A stretch of DNA of 64,000 nucleotides from an uncultured Caulobacterales bacterium (lineage in GTDB: Bacteria; Pseudomonadota; Alphaproteobacteria; Caulobacterales; Caulobacteraceae), in the NCBI GenBank assembly GCA_903900155.1, contig CAIUMD010000062.1, positions 62,001 to 126,000 of the forward strand. The letters are read 5' to 3'. Below the pieces are notes generated by a model. That model was not told the DNA's origin and did no database searches. It saw only the letters and a list, made by a program, of their open reading frames with translations. Positions 42,864 through 51,197 of this stretch are shown here, piece by piece; within the stretch, counting starts at the first letter, position 1; each line of letters begins with the position of its first letter. The position numbers were made by a program, and so were the translations under genes.

Positions 42864-42950
42864 CCTCGTCCTTCGACAAGCTCAGGATGAGGTTTTCTAC
42901 CGAACCGGCGTCAAAAGTAGTCCTCATCCTGAGCTTGTCGAAGGACGAGG
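42864..42950. repeat. REP-like inverted-repeat element, copy B
   Basis: Two perfectly complementary 29-base arms (42864-42892 and 42922-42950) surround a 29-base loop. The arms share their core with copy A at 19842-19917, and even the loop ends (AGTAGTCCTCAT against AGTAGCCCTCAT) and the right flank are related. It lies between the convergent halogenase-like and glycosyltransferase genes. It would form a very stable hairpin on either strand and may act as a bidirectional terminator. Confidence 0.85.
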
Positions 42951-42965
42951 GCGGCCCCGCTGCGT

Positions 42966-44267
42966 TTACGCGTCCAGCGGCGCGAACAGCTTCTGCAATG
43001 TGGCGCCGATCCGAGCCGTGGCCGGGTCCGTGTCGGACAAGCCCATGGCCTGCAATTGCCAGCCCATGCGGGCGCCGACGTCCAGCAGAGGACGGCTGGT
43101 GACTTGCGCATTCGCCAGGGTCTCGACCGCCTCGGCGTAGCGTGCGGCGTTCAGGTTCGCCAGCGCCCACGCGCGAGCGGCCTTGCCGGTCTCGCGGCGC
43201 AGGGCCTCGTCGGCGACCAGGCGTTCCAGGATCTCGCGCAACTCCTCGACCGCGATCTCGCCGTCGATCTTGAACACCAGGTCGTCGGGCAGCTCGCCAT
43301 AGAAGCCGGCGCGGGCCACCACGGTCGGTCGGCCGCTGAGCATGCCTTCACAGGCCGAACCCGAGGCGCCTTCCAGCACCGGCTTGCGCAGAGCCACCAT
43401 GATGTCGGCCTCGTCGAGGCGGCGGTCCAGCGTGTCGTCGTCGACCGCGCCGTCGATGACCAGGTTGGCGAAGCCCACCTCGGCGGCGACGCCTTCCAGC
43501 TTGGCGCGCTCTTCGTCCGAGATCGGACCGACCAGGTGGTAGACGCAGGCCTTCAGCGCCTCAGAGCCGCCGATGGCGCGGATCACGTCCTCGACGCGTT
43601 TGTTGGGGTTCATGACACCGACCGTGGTGAGGGTCAGTTGGGTCTTGGTCTTCGGTGCGCCAGGCGGGCTGGCGCGGTCGGGGCAGCACAGCGGCGTCAC
43701 GGCCACCGGGCCCTGGACGACGGCTTCCAGCTTCGGCGCGTAGAACTGGGCGTGGGCCAGGGCGGCTTCGCAGCGGCGGGCCAGCCACTCGGTCATCGGC
43801 AGATGCTTGGCGATCTCGCCCATGTCCAGCATCTGGCCCGAGCGGACGGCCACGGCGTGCGGACGGGCCGCCTCGCCATAGGTCGCGACGATCTCGGCGT
43901 CGTGGGTGCGGTAGTCCAGGCCGTTGTAGTGCAGCCAGCCCGAGAACAGGTTGTAGATGTAGAAGTCGTGGAAGATGCCCAGGCACGGCGCGGCGTCCAG
44001 CACATGGAACACGCCGGCGTGGAAGGGATAGTTGTCGCCGATATTGACGATCACGACGTCGAATTCGGTCCGCAGGCGCGAAAGGTCGTAGCGGCGCCAG
44101 TGATGGACGGGCAGGGCGGTCGGATGCAGCGGCTCCTCGCCGACCTCGTCCTCGCAGCGCAGGATCTCGACCTGGTGGCCACGCGCGGCCAGGGCCCTGG
44201 CGACCTCGGCGCTGACGCGGCCGATCGACGAGCGCAGGACGAAGGGCGTCACCCAGCAGATCTTCAT
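42966..44267 (-). CDS. Glycosyltransferase, GT4-like
   Basis: A 433-residue cytoplasmic or membrane-associated glycosyltransferase with the GT-B fold. The N-terminal half begins MKICWVTPFVLRSSIGRVS. The C-terminal half begins around LTLTTVGVMNPNKRVEDVIRAIGG, and the donor-binding segment is LRKPVLEGASGSACEGMLSGRPTVVARAG with the E-x7-E-type acidic residues. The ATG at 44265-44267 opens the expected N-terminus, ten bases after the FkbM stop; the frame upstream is shadow. It pairs with an FkbM methyltransferase and lies on the minus strand of the S-layer/LPS region. It probably builds a surface glycan. Donor and acceptor are unknown. Confidence 0.88.
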   Translation of the reverse strand: MKICWVTPFVLRSSIGRVSAEVARALAARGHQVEILRCEDEVGEEPLHPTALPVHHWRRYDLSRLRTEFDVVIVNIGDNYPFHAGVFHVLDAAPCLGIFHDFYIYNLFSGWLHYNGLDYRTHDAEIVATYGEAARPHAVAVRSGQMLDMGEIAKHLPMTEWLARRCEAALAHAQFYAPKLEAVVQGPVAVTPLCCPDRASPPGAPKTKTQLTLTTVGVMNPNKRVEDVIRAIGGSEALKACVYHLVGPISDEERAKLEGVAAEVGFANLVIDGAVDDDTLDRRLDEADIMVALRKPVLEGASGSACEGMLSGRPTVVARAGFYGELPDDLVFKIDGEIAVEELREILERLVADEALRRETGKAARAWALANLNAARYAEAVETLANAQVTSRPLLDVGARMGWQLQAMGLSDTDPATARIGATLQKLFAPLDA

Positions 44268-44277
44268 CAAGAGCGTC

Positions 44278-45531
44278 CTAGCGGCCCAGCAGGCGCTTCT
44301 CGGCGTCGCCGCCGGCGCGCGCGAAGGCGATGTTGGCCGAGACCACCTTGGCGGCGGCCTTGGCGTTGGTCGGCTCGGCGGCGCCGGTCGCCTCATCGAT
44401 CATGTAGGCCTTGAAGCCGGCGTCGGCGAAGGCCTTGAACCACTGGGCCGGGGTCTGGCCGACGCGCTTGAGGTGCTCGGGGCCGAATTCGGCGACGATG
44501 GCCAGGTCCGGGTTCTTGGCGATCACGCCCGTCATGCCGGCCAGCACGTCCAGCTCGGCGCCCTCGACGTCGATCTTGACGACGTCCATGCGCTTGGCTG
44601 GGGCGACGTCGTCCAGGGGGACCACCTCGACCTGGATTTCGCGGGAACCCTCGTTTTCGGGCAGGGCGTACAGCGAACTGTGGCCGATGATGTCGCTGAC
44701 GTGGAAGGTCAGCTGGCCGGCCTTCTCGCCGACGGCCTGATCGCGCACCTCGACCCAGGACAGGCCATTGAGATGCTTCATCTTTTCAAGGTTCGAGCGC
44801 GGGACGGCCTCGGGCTCGAAGGCGATGACCTTGCCGCCCGGGCCGGCGGCCCAGGCCATGACCAGCGTCAGCAGGCCGATATTGGCGCCGACATCAGCCA
44901 CCACCATGCCGGGCTGGACCAGGCGGCGCAGCACGTCGGTAGTGCCGGGCTCCAGGCCCTTGCTGGTGGCGTTGGCCAGCATGGTGACGAAGGTCGGCAG
45001 GGCCGTGGGGGCCATGACGTAGCCGTCGCGCATGCGGATCGCGGTCGACTCGGCGTCGTATTGGATCAGCGGGCGCTGCTTGATCTCCAGCTCGTCGAAG
45101 CGCGGGCCAAACATCGCGGGGATGGCGGCCAGCTGGCCATGGGCCTGGTCGCCGCGCGTCTGGATATGCGCCAGCTGAGCCGACATGGTTTGCATGGTTT
45201 GCAGAACCGCCTGCAGCATGTCCTGTGTCTGGCCCAGACGAGCCTGGGCGACGTGCAACTCGCCGGTCAGGACGTTCAGGTGGCTACGCGTCTCGCGCAG
45301 CTCATGCTCGACCGTAGCCTGGAGGTAGCGGCGGGCGTAGTTGGCCACGGGCGCGACGACCGGGCCCAGCAGGCGGCGGGCGAAGGCGAAGCGTCGGCGC
45401 GGCGGCGGGCCGGTTGGACCGGTTCCGGGCGGAGCGGAGTCGTTGACGGGAGCGCGCATGGCGGAGCTCATCGCCAGGTCCAGGCGTGCGGGCCTCAAGT
45501 CAGTCCTTCCCGGGCGCAGCCTCTCGGCCAT
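44278..45531 (-). CDS. FkbM-family methyltransferase with N-terminal coiled coil
   Basis: A 417-residue protein. The C-terminal FkbM methyltransferase domain spans about residues 180-400, with SAM motif I VVADVGANIGLLTLVMAW, EPEAVPRSNL, and VVKIDVEGAELDVLAGM. Ahead of it is a Pro-rich basic N-terminus and a helical heptad-like region of about residues 70-150 (HELRETRSHLNVLTGELHVAQ, MLQAVLQTMQTMSAQLAHI) that looks like a coiled coil. FkbM enzymes in LPS regions O-methylate sugars. The start at 45531 has AGGA seven bases upstream; ATGs at 45471 and 45459 are alternatives. The glycosyltransferase gene follows ten bases later. Confidence 0.88.
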   Translation of the reverse strand: MAERLRPGRTDLRPARLDLAMSSAMRAPVNDSAPPGTGPTGPPPRRRFAFARRLLGPVVAPVANYARRYLQATVEHELRETRSHLNVLTGELHVAQARLGQTQDMLQAVLQTMQTMSAQLAHIQTRGDQAHGQLAAIPAMFGPRFDELEIKQRPLIQYDAESTAIRMRDGYVMAPTALPTFVTMLANATSKGLEPGTTDVLRRLVQPGMVVADVGANIGLLTLVMAWAAGPGGKVIAFEPEAVPRSNLEKMKHLNGLSWVEVRDQAVGEKAGQLTFHVSDIIGHSSLYALPENEGSREIQVEVVPLDDVAPAKRMDVVKIDVEGAELDVLAGMTGVIAKNPDLAIVAEFGPEHLKRVGQTPAQWFKAFADAGFKAYMIDEATGAAEPTNAKAAAKVVSANIAFARAGGDAEKRLLGR

Positions 45532-45584
45532 CGCCCGTCCTATACGCGAAAATCGTCGCTGCGGGGCAGCGGACAGATTCCGAT

Positions 45585-47081
45585 TTAAAGCAGAATCCCG
45601 CCGTGCAGGAAGGAATGTTGATCGCCCACCAGGTTGATCGAGCTGCCGTCGACGAAGTCGAAGGTCATGCTGGTCATGTGGTCGATCGCGCCAGGATCGC
45701 TCAGCACGCGGTCGTCGAACATTACGACCTGCGAGCCTTGCATCATCATCGACACGTGGTCGGTATGGGCCACGAAGTAGTCGATGAACTGCTTTACCAA
45801 ATCCAGCGAGGCGAGGCCGACGTGCGTCGATGTCGTCTCGTTGCCGGAAGCCGGCGGCGTGTTGGTCTGTTGGCCGCCAGGCGTTTCCTGCGACTCCGAG
45901 ACCGGCGTCGGCTGCGTCTCGCCGCCCGCGCTGGTCTCGTTCGACTGGGCCGGGACCGGCGTGGTCTGGTAGCGATCGCCGCGCGAGATGATCTCGGCCA
46001 GCACGTCGGGAAGCTTGGCGACTTCGATCACCGAGATCTTCTGGGCGGCGTTGTCGCCCACCAGGGCGCGGACCAGTTGCACGGCTTCGATGTTAGGCAG
46101 AGCGCCCGCGCCCAGCCGCACTTCCAGCGACCAGGTCGCGGCCGTGTGAAGGTCGGGGATCGCCAACGGCGTCGCGTCCATGTTGGCGTGTGCGGGGGCC
46201 GCCATGGTCAGCGCCACGCCGGGCGCCGCCGTCAGCTCGGCCGAATGGGGCAGGGTCGACAGCAGGGCCACCAGCGACAGGACCGACGAAACGGTCTGCA
46301 CCGGCGTGTTGGCGATGGCCGAGGCATGGCTTTCGTTCAGCTGGATCGCACCGTTGCCGGACGCAACACCGAGCGCGGCCGGGCCGCTGAAGTCCAGCTC
46401 GGCCGCGGCCGAGGCCAGCGCGCCATGGGCGGCCGAGTCCAGGCTGCCCGCGTCGGCGCGGAAGTCCGAGGCGAGCAGGGCGGCGGCCAGCACCAGCACC
46501 GCCTGGTTGGCCGGCAACTGGACGGTGTCGTAGCTCGATGAGGCCGCGGCGGCCACGCTGGCCGGAGCGCCGGACTTGGCGGGGCTGGTGTTCGCGCTCG
46601 ACGACAGCAGCACGGGGCGCGAGCTGGCGGGCGCGTTGCTTGCGCCCGTCTCGGCCGCGCGGGCTTCGCCGGTCTTGAAGAAGGCGGTGCCGACCACGGC
46701 CACCAGCAGGGCGGCGGGGTGGATCGAGACGTTGTCGCCGCTCTGCGAACGACGGATCAGCGGGTGGCGCGCGACCAGATTGCGCACCAGGGACGAGAAG
46801 TCGAAGCCGCGCGCGATCTCTTCATAGGCCGGGCCCGCGATCAGATATTCGCCATCGATGCGCGCGAAGTGAATCACCACCTCGCCGTCGTCGGTACGGT
46901 AGAAGACGAACCACGGCTCGTTCTCGTCGCTGAGCCCGCGATCGGTGCCCACGCGGATGCCGGCTTTGATCAGGGCCCCTTCGACGCGATAGAACTCGGC
47001 CAGCTCCTGCTGGCTCCAATCGGCCGGAGCGGGCGCATAGCGCGGCGAACGCTGGAAGAACGAGAGGACTTGCGCGGCCAT
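45585..47081 (-). CDS. Uncharacterised 498-residue protein linked to an XRE regulator and rsaA
   Basis: I cannot assign a function. Residues of about 20-110 form a compact, conserved-looking domain (DWSQQELAEFYRVEGALIKAGI, WFVFYRTDDGEVVIHFARIDG, AGPAYEEIARGFDFSSLVRNL). A hydrophobic stretch follows at 121-137 (HPAALLVAVVGTAFF). Then comes a long Ala/Ser/Thr-rich low-complexity region, a Pro/Thr/Gln linker at about 380-425, and a C-terminus (MTFDFVDGSSINLVGDQHSF) that resembles the uncleaved C-terminal ends of type I-secreted proteins. Similar N-domains occur beside XRE genes in other Alphaproteobacteria (recollection). It follows the XRE gene by 68 bases on the same strand. The ATG at 47079-47081 is the likely start; longer frames are XRE shadow. 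Confidence 0.75.
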   Translation of the reverse strand: MAAQVLSFFQRSPRYAPAPADWSQQELAEFYRVEGALIKAGIRVGTDRGLSDENEPWFVFYRTDDGEVVIHFARIDGEYLIAGPAYEEIARGFDFSSLVRNLVARHPLIRRSQSGDNVSIHPAALLVAVVGTAFFKTGEARAAETGASNAPASSRPVLLSSSANTSPAKSGAPASVAAAASSSYDTVQLPANQAVLVLAAALLASDFRADAGSLDSAAHGALASAAAELDFSGPAALGVASGNGAIQLNESHASAIANTPVQTVSSVLSLVALLSTLPHSAELTAAPGVALTMAAPAHANMDATPLAIPDLHTAATWSLEVRLGAGALPNIEAVQLVRALVGDNAAQKISVIEVAKLPDVLAEIISRGDRYQTTPVPAQSNETSAGGETQPTPVSESQETPGGQQTNTPPASGNETTSTHVGLASLDLVKQFIDYFVAHTDHVSMMMQGSQVVMFDDRVLSDPGAIDHMTSMTFDFVDGSSINLVGDQHSFLHGGILL

Positions 47082-47149
47082 ATTGGCGGTAGGTTCCCAC
47101 GCCTGAGTAGAGACAGCCGGCAATCGCCGACGGCGGCACGTTAGACGAA

Positions 47150-47449
47150 CTACTCTTCGTTGAACAGGATTTCGTAGGTGATCGGATCGTAGAACCGCAT
47201 CAGCTCGCGAACGAACGTCCGCTCGGGCACTTCCAGCGCCCGGGCCCAGTCGCGGTAGCGGTCCGGCGGAATGCGTCCGCGCCCCGTCTCCAGCTGCGAA
47301 ATGAAGGTGTAGTAGTCCGCGCCGACCTTGGCCGCCAGCTGACGCTGCGACAGGCCGGCGGCCTCGCGTTGTTCCTTGAGCCAGCGACCACCTTCGCGGC
47401 GGAGGTCTTGAACCTCCGTGGCGCTGCGGCGTTGAGGGTTGCCATACAT
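47150..47449 (-). CDS. XRE-family helix-turn-helix regulator divergent from rsaA
   Basis: A 99-residue protein. The HTH is at about residues 20-75 (LKEQREAAGLSQRQLAAKVGADYYTFISQLETGRGRIPPDR), followed by YRDWARALEVPERTFVRELMRFYDP. The ATG at 47447-47449 opens MYGNPQRRSATEVQDL; the longer frame upstream has no similarity. It faces rsaA across 259 bases and precedes the 498-residue gene. It may repress itself and control rsaA or its partner; the direct repeat at 47565-47596 is a possible binding site. A short HTH with a C-terminal helix and no ligand domain fits a dimeric repressor. Confidence 0.88.
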   Translation of the reverse strand: MYGNPQRRSATEVQDLRREGGRWLKEQREAAGLSQRQLAAKVGADYYTFISQLETGRGRIPPDRYRDWARALEVPERTFVRELMRFYDPITYEILFNEE

Positions 47450-47564
47450 TATAATGCCGTCCCGGCGCCCGGGGGCGGAGAGCGCTGTCGCTCGCCTGCC
47501 GCGCGCAAAAATACCCTCTCCATATACCCCTTCCATGGTCGCGGTACAAGGAACGCGACATAGG

Positions 47565-47596
47565 AAAATGCTGTACCGGTTAGAAAAATGCTGTAC
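47565..47596 (+). promoter_or_regulatory. Tandem direct repeat AAAATGCTGTAC upstream of rsaA
   Basis: AAAATGCTGTAC occurs at 47565-47576 and 47585-47596, exactly 20 bases (two helical turns) apart, each preceded by TAGR. It sits in the divergent XRE/rsaA intergenic region, 113 bases before the rsaA ATG. It is a strong candidate operator or activator site. No canonical -35/-10 pair is certain, so the rsaA transcription start is not placed. Confidence 0.6.
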
Positions 47597-47708
47597 GGCT
47601 CGATTTCAGCTATTGTGGACGTATGTCGTTTGCTCTATAGCCTTCGCTGCTCCTATGCGCGCCGTTTGGCCGCAGGGGGTGTGGGATTATCTTTGGGAGA
47701 CAAGCCAA

Positions 47709-50700
47709 ATGGCTTACACTGTTGATCAGCTCTCGACGTTCTTCAAGAACGCGAACGCTGGCACTGGGCCGACCTCGGCCCAGACCCTGAGCCTCCAGGC
47801 TCTGGCCAACCAGAACGCCGCCGGCACGCTGTCGAACGACCAAGCCTTCGCCGCCACGGTGAACCTGGCTTCCGACTCGACCACCGCCGTCAGCGTCGAG
47901 GCCTACCAGTTCTTCCTCGGCTACGCGCCGAACCAAGCTGGTCTGACCGCTCTGAACGCCGCCTACGTCGGTACGGGCACGCAAGCCTCGCTGAACGCTG
48001 AAAACCGCTTCATCGCCCAGTCGATCTCGCTGGCGCTGGACAACACCGACGCCAAGGCCAAGTTCGCCACTTCGTACGGCGCGATGTCGATCGCTGATGT
48101 CGTCAAGGCTGCTTACGACATCATTATCGGCAACTCGACCGCTGTCGCCGCTGGCGTCAACCTCGACAGCGCCTACAAGTTCTTCACGGATCAAACGACC
48201 TACTTCACCAATTTCGTGAAGCAAGTCCGTCCGACCGCGTCGGCTGACGACCAAGCGCTGGCCGTCAAGGCCGCGATCGTCGGCGAAATCATGTACCAAG
48301 CGACCAAGTACAACGATGGCGCTGGCATCGGTTCGTACGCCTCGGCCGCCACCACGATGATCAAGGATCTGGCTGATGACGGCGTCCTGGCCGCCAACAA
48401 CCCGACCGGCGGCATCGACCTGTTCGCCTCGTACGGCGGCACGGGCACGGTCGGTCTGACCCTGGCTCTGACCACCGGCATCGACACCCCGGTCGCTTCG
48501 GGCAACAACGACACCATCAACGCGACCCCGGCTACCCTGACCGCGCTCGACACGATCGACGGCCTGGCTGGCAACGACACCCTGGTGCTCGCTGACACCG
48601 CCGGTGCCGCCAACTGGACCGGCATCGCTGGTCTGGTCGTGAAGAACGTCGAAACCGTCCAAGTGCGCTCGGTCGGCACCTCGATCGTGGACACGACGGG
48701 CTGGACCGGTGTTTCGTCGCTGCAAACCACGACGACGGGTGGCGTCACCGCCACGGCCGCTTCGACCACCGCCGTCTCGGTTGTGGAAGTGGCTCTCGGC
48801 GCTGCGGCCAACATCACCGTCAACGGCGGTTCGACCGTTTCGGTGAACTCGGCTGCCACGGCTACGCCGGGCGCTGGTAGTGGTCAGATCAACATCGGCG
48901 CCACGACCGCCGCCACGGGCGCCGTGACCGTCGCCGCCAGCTACGGCGGTGCGGACGCTACCACTCAAGGCGCGATCACCGTCAACGGTGGTACGACCAT
49001 CTCGGTCACCGAAACCGCCAAGAACGCCGTGAACACCACGGTGACCCTGGGCGCCGTGACCGTGACCGGCACCACGGCGACCACCGCCGTGACCGTCGCT
49101 CAGAGCGCTGCCGCCACCGCCGCCGCTGCGGTCGCCGGTGTCGCCAACGGCGCTGTGTCGATCACGGACGTGAACAGCACGTCGGGCACCAAGGCCGGCA
49201 CGATCACGACCGCCACGATCACCAACGCTGGCGTTGTCACGATCTCTGACAACTCGCTGTCGACCCTGAACCTGTCGGGCGCTGTCGGCACCGTTGGCAT
49301 CACCGCCAACGCGACCGCCATCACCGGCGGCGTCGCCGCTACGACCCTGGGCCTGAACCTGGCCGCGGGCACGACCGGCGCGATCACGGCGAACCAGTAC
49401 AAGACCCTGAACGTCGTCACCTCGGGCGCCAACACCGTTGCGGGCATCAACGCTTCGGCCGCGACCGCCCTGAACGTGTCGGGCACGAGCGTTGTCACGC
49501 TGACCACGGCCGCTGGCCTGGCCGCCCTGACCACCCTGAACGTGACCGGCGCGGCTGGCATCACCGCCGCCAACCTGAACACGGCTGCGGCTCTGACCAA
49601 GGTTGACACCTCGGGTTCGACCGGCACCACCACGGTGACGATCGACGCCACGAAGGTCGCCTACGTCGGTGGCGCTGGTTCTGACGCCGTCACCCTGAAT
49701 GGCGCGCTGGCTTCGGGCGGCTCGATCTCGCTCGGCGGCGGCAACGACAAGCTGTTCGGCACGACCGCCGTTGCTGCTTCGACGACCACCGTCATCGACG
49801 GCGGCGCCGGCATCGACACCGTCGGTTCGGGCCTGATCAACGTCGGCAACGCTTCGCTGTTCAAGAACTTCGAAGTCCTGGGCCTGACCTCGGCCGCCGC
49901 GACGACCTTCGACGTCTCGCTGGTTTCGGGTCTGACCACCCTCGAGCTGGCTACGGCTCAAGTCGCGACGACCGCCTACACGGGCATCGCGACCACCCAG
50001 TCGCTGTCGGTGACCGGCAACGTCGGCGGCGCCAGCGCCACCGTGCTGAGCTTCGCCAACGTGGCGGGTGCGGCTGACGCCTACACGATCGCCTTCAACG
50101 GCATCGGCAGCACCACGACGACGGCCGCGACCTACAACGCCGGCAACGTGGCGTTCACGGGCATCGAAAACGTCACCGTTCAATCGGGTTCGGCTTCGGG
50201 CCTGAGCGCCAACGTCCTGCAACTGACGAACGCCGACGCTCACACCGTGACGGTTACGGGTTCGCAAGCTCTGAACCTGAGCTTCGCGGGCTTCGGCACC
50301 GCCGGCGCGAACGGCGTGAGCTCGGTCGACGCTTCGGCGGCTACCGGCGCGATCACGATCAGCACGGCTGGCCTGGGCCTGACCACCGCGACGGGCGGCT
50401 TCGCTCTGTCGACCGGTTCGGGCAAGGACGTTGTCACCCTGACCCAAGCGTCGACGCTGGCCACCAACGCCGGTGACGACGCGGTCACGGTTGGCGGCGG
50501 TGTCTCGACCGTCAACACGGGCGCTGGTAACGACACGGTCTCGATCCTCGCCACCGGCGTGGGTTCGAGCATCACGACCGGCGCTGGCACTGACAAGATC
50601 GACGTCTCGCTGGCCGTGGCCGGCGCCGGCGGCACCGCGAACATCGTCACCGACTTCTCGGCTGGCGACTCGCTGGTGTTCGCTGCCACTGCCGGTACGT

Positions 50701-50936
50701 TCACGAAGGCGAACATCGCTACCGCGACCAACCTGACCCAAGCTCTGAGCGCTGCTTCGAACTCGGGTACGCTGGGCTCGGTGAGCTGGTTCACCTACGG
50801 CACCGACACCTACGTCGTCCAAGACAACACCGCTGGTGCTGGCATCCAAACCGGCGACATCGTTGTGAAGCTGACCGGCATCGTCGACCTGACGAACGCC
50901 ACGCTGACGCTGGGCACCAACACCCTGGCCCTCTAA
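47709..50936 (+). CDS. rsaA: S-layer protein RsaA (RTX-type, type I secreted)
   Basis: A 1075-residue protein forming the paracrystalline surface layer. It is very rich in Thr, Ala, Val, Gly and Ser, with no N-terminal signal. The first ~230 residues (MAYTVDQLSTFFKNANAG, YQFFLGYAPNQAGL, ENRFIAQSISLALDN) correspond to the LPS-anchoring domain of Caulobacter RsaA. A long beta-rich repetitive region follows. RTX calcium motifs lie toward the C-terminus (STGSGKDVV, LATNAGDDAV, NTGAGNDTV, TTGAGTDKI), and the last ~80 residues carry the type I secretion signal. The ATG follows GGGAGACAAGCCAA. C. crescentus RsaA is about 1026 residues. Codon use (CAA, GCT) differs from the neighbours, as expected for very high expression. 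Its transporter genes are next. Confidence 0.96.
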   Translation: MAYTVDQLSTFFKNANAGTGPTSAQTLSLQALANQNAAGTLSNDQAFAATVNLASDSTTAVSVEAYQFFLGYAPNQAGLTALNAAYVGTGTQASLNAENRFIAQSISLALDNTDAKAKFATSYGAMSIADVVKAAYDIIIGNSTAVAAGVNLDSAYKFFTDQTTYFTNFVKQVRPTASADDQALAVKAAIVGEIMYQATKYNDGAGIGSYASAATTMIKDLADDGVLAANNPTGGIDLFASYGGTGTVGLTLALTTGIDTPVASGNNDTINATPATLTALDTIDGLAGNDTLVLADTAGAANWTGIAGLVVKNVETVQVRSVGTSIVDTTGWTGVSSLQTTTTGGVTATAASTTAVSVVEVALGAAANITVNGGSTVSVNSAATATPGAGSGQINIGATTAATGAVTVAASYGGADATTQGAITVNGGTTISVTETAKNAVNTTVTLGAVTVTGTTATTAVTVAQSAAATAAAAVAGVANGAVSITDVNSTSGTKAGTITTATITNAGVVTISDNSLSTLNLSGAVGTVGITANATAITGGVAATTLGLNLAAGTTGAITANQYKTLNVVTSGANTVAGINASAATALNVSGTSVVTLTTAAGLAALTTLNVTGAAGITAANLNTAAALTKVDTSGSTGTTTVTIDATKVAYVGGAGSDAVTLNGALASGGSISLGGGNDKLFGTTAVAASTTTVIDGGAGIDTVGSGLINVGNASLFKNFEVLGLTSAAATTFDVSLVSGLTTLELATAQVATTAYTGIATTQSLSVTGNVGGASATVLSFANVAGAADAYTIAFNGIGSTTTTAATYNAGNVAFTGIENVTVQSGSASGLSANVLQLTNADAHTVTVTGSQALNLSFAGFGTAGANGVSSVDASAATGAITISTAGLGLTTATGGFALSTGSGKDVVTLTQASTLATNAGDDAVTVGGGVSTVNTGAGNDTVSILATGVGSSITTGAGTDKIDVSLAVAGAGGTANIVTDFSAGDSLVFAATAGTFTKANIATATNLTQALSAASNSGTLGSVSWFTYGTDTYVVQDNTAGAGIQTGDIVVKLTGIVDLTNATLTLGTNTLAL

Positions 50937-50985
50937 GGCTCGGGCAGCGGAACAGTTCTACCGTTCCGCACCAGTGTTAAGACTG

Positions 50986-51017
50986 CGCCGCCCTGGAGAA
51001 ATCCAGGGCGGCGTTTT
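50986..51017 (+). terminator. Intrinsic terminator between rsaA and rsaD
   Basis: A 12-base perfect stem, CGCCGCCCTGGA (50986-50997) and TCCAGGGCGGCG (51002-51013), with a GAAA tetraloop is followed by TTTTCTTT. A smaller inverted repeat, CGGAAC/GTTCCG, precedes it (50948-50968). It explains how rsaA can be transcribed far above the transporter genes. The rest of the gap to rsaD (about 180 bases) shows no gene. Confidence 0.92.
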
Positions 51018-51197
51018 CTTTGTTGGAGCTCTTCCTGTCGCCAGGCGGCGCTCTACAAGTTGCGGATCGCATGAGCTTGTGGTCTAGCGATCAGCAGCGG
51101 GTCGCTCACTTTTCGCCACAATTTCGTGGTCGAGACGCGACCTCAGTTGTTACTGTATACGACCCCGCCAAACGGCGCGGCGTCTCGAAGGCCTGAC

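Noticed and set aside
47610-50849. A 1079-residue open frame antisense to rsaA
   Set aside because: It mirrors the codon pattern of rsaA (biased composition, few stops), has no ribosome site or domain, and its residues are Arg/Asp/Gly-rich noise.
47709-50936. CRISPR-like or satellite repeat within rsaA
   Set aside because: The repetition is at protein level (Thr/Ala/Gly-rich beta and RTX motifs); there are no regular identical units with spacers. No CRISPR array was seen anywhere in the window.
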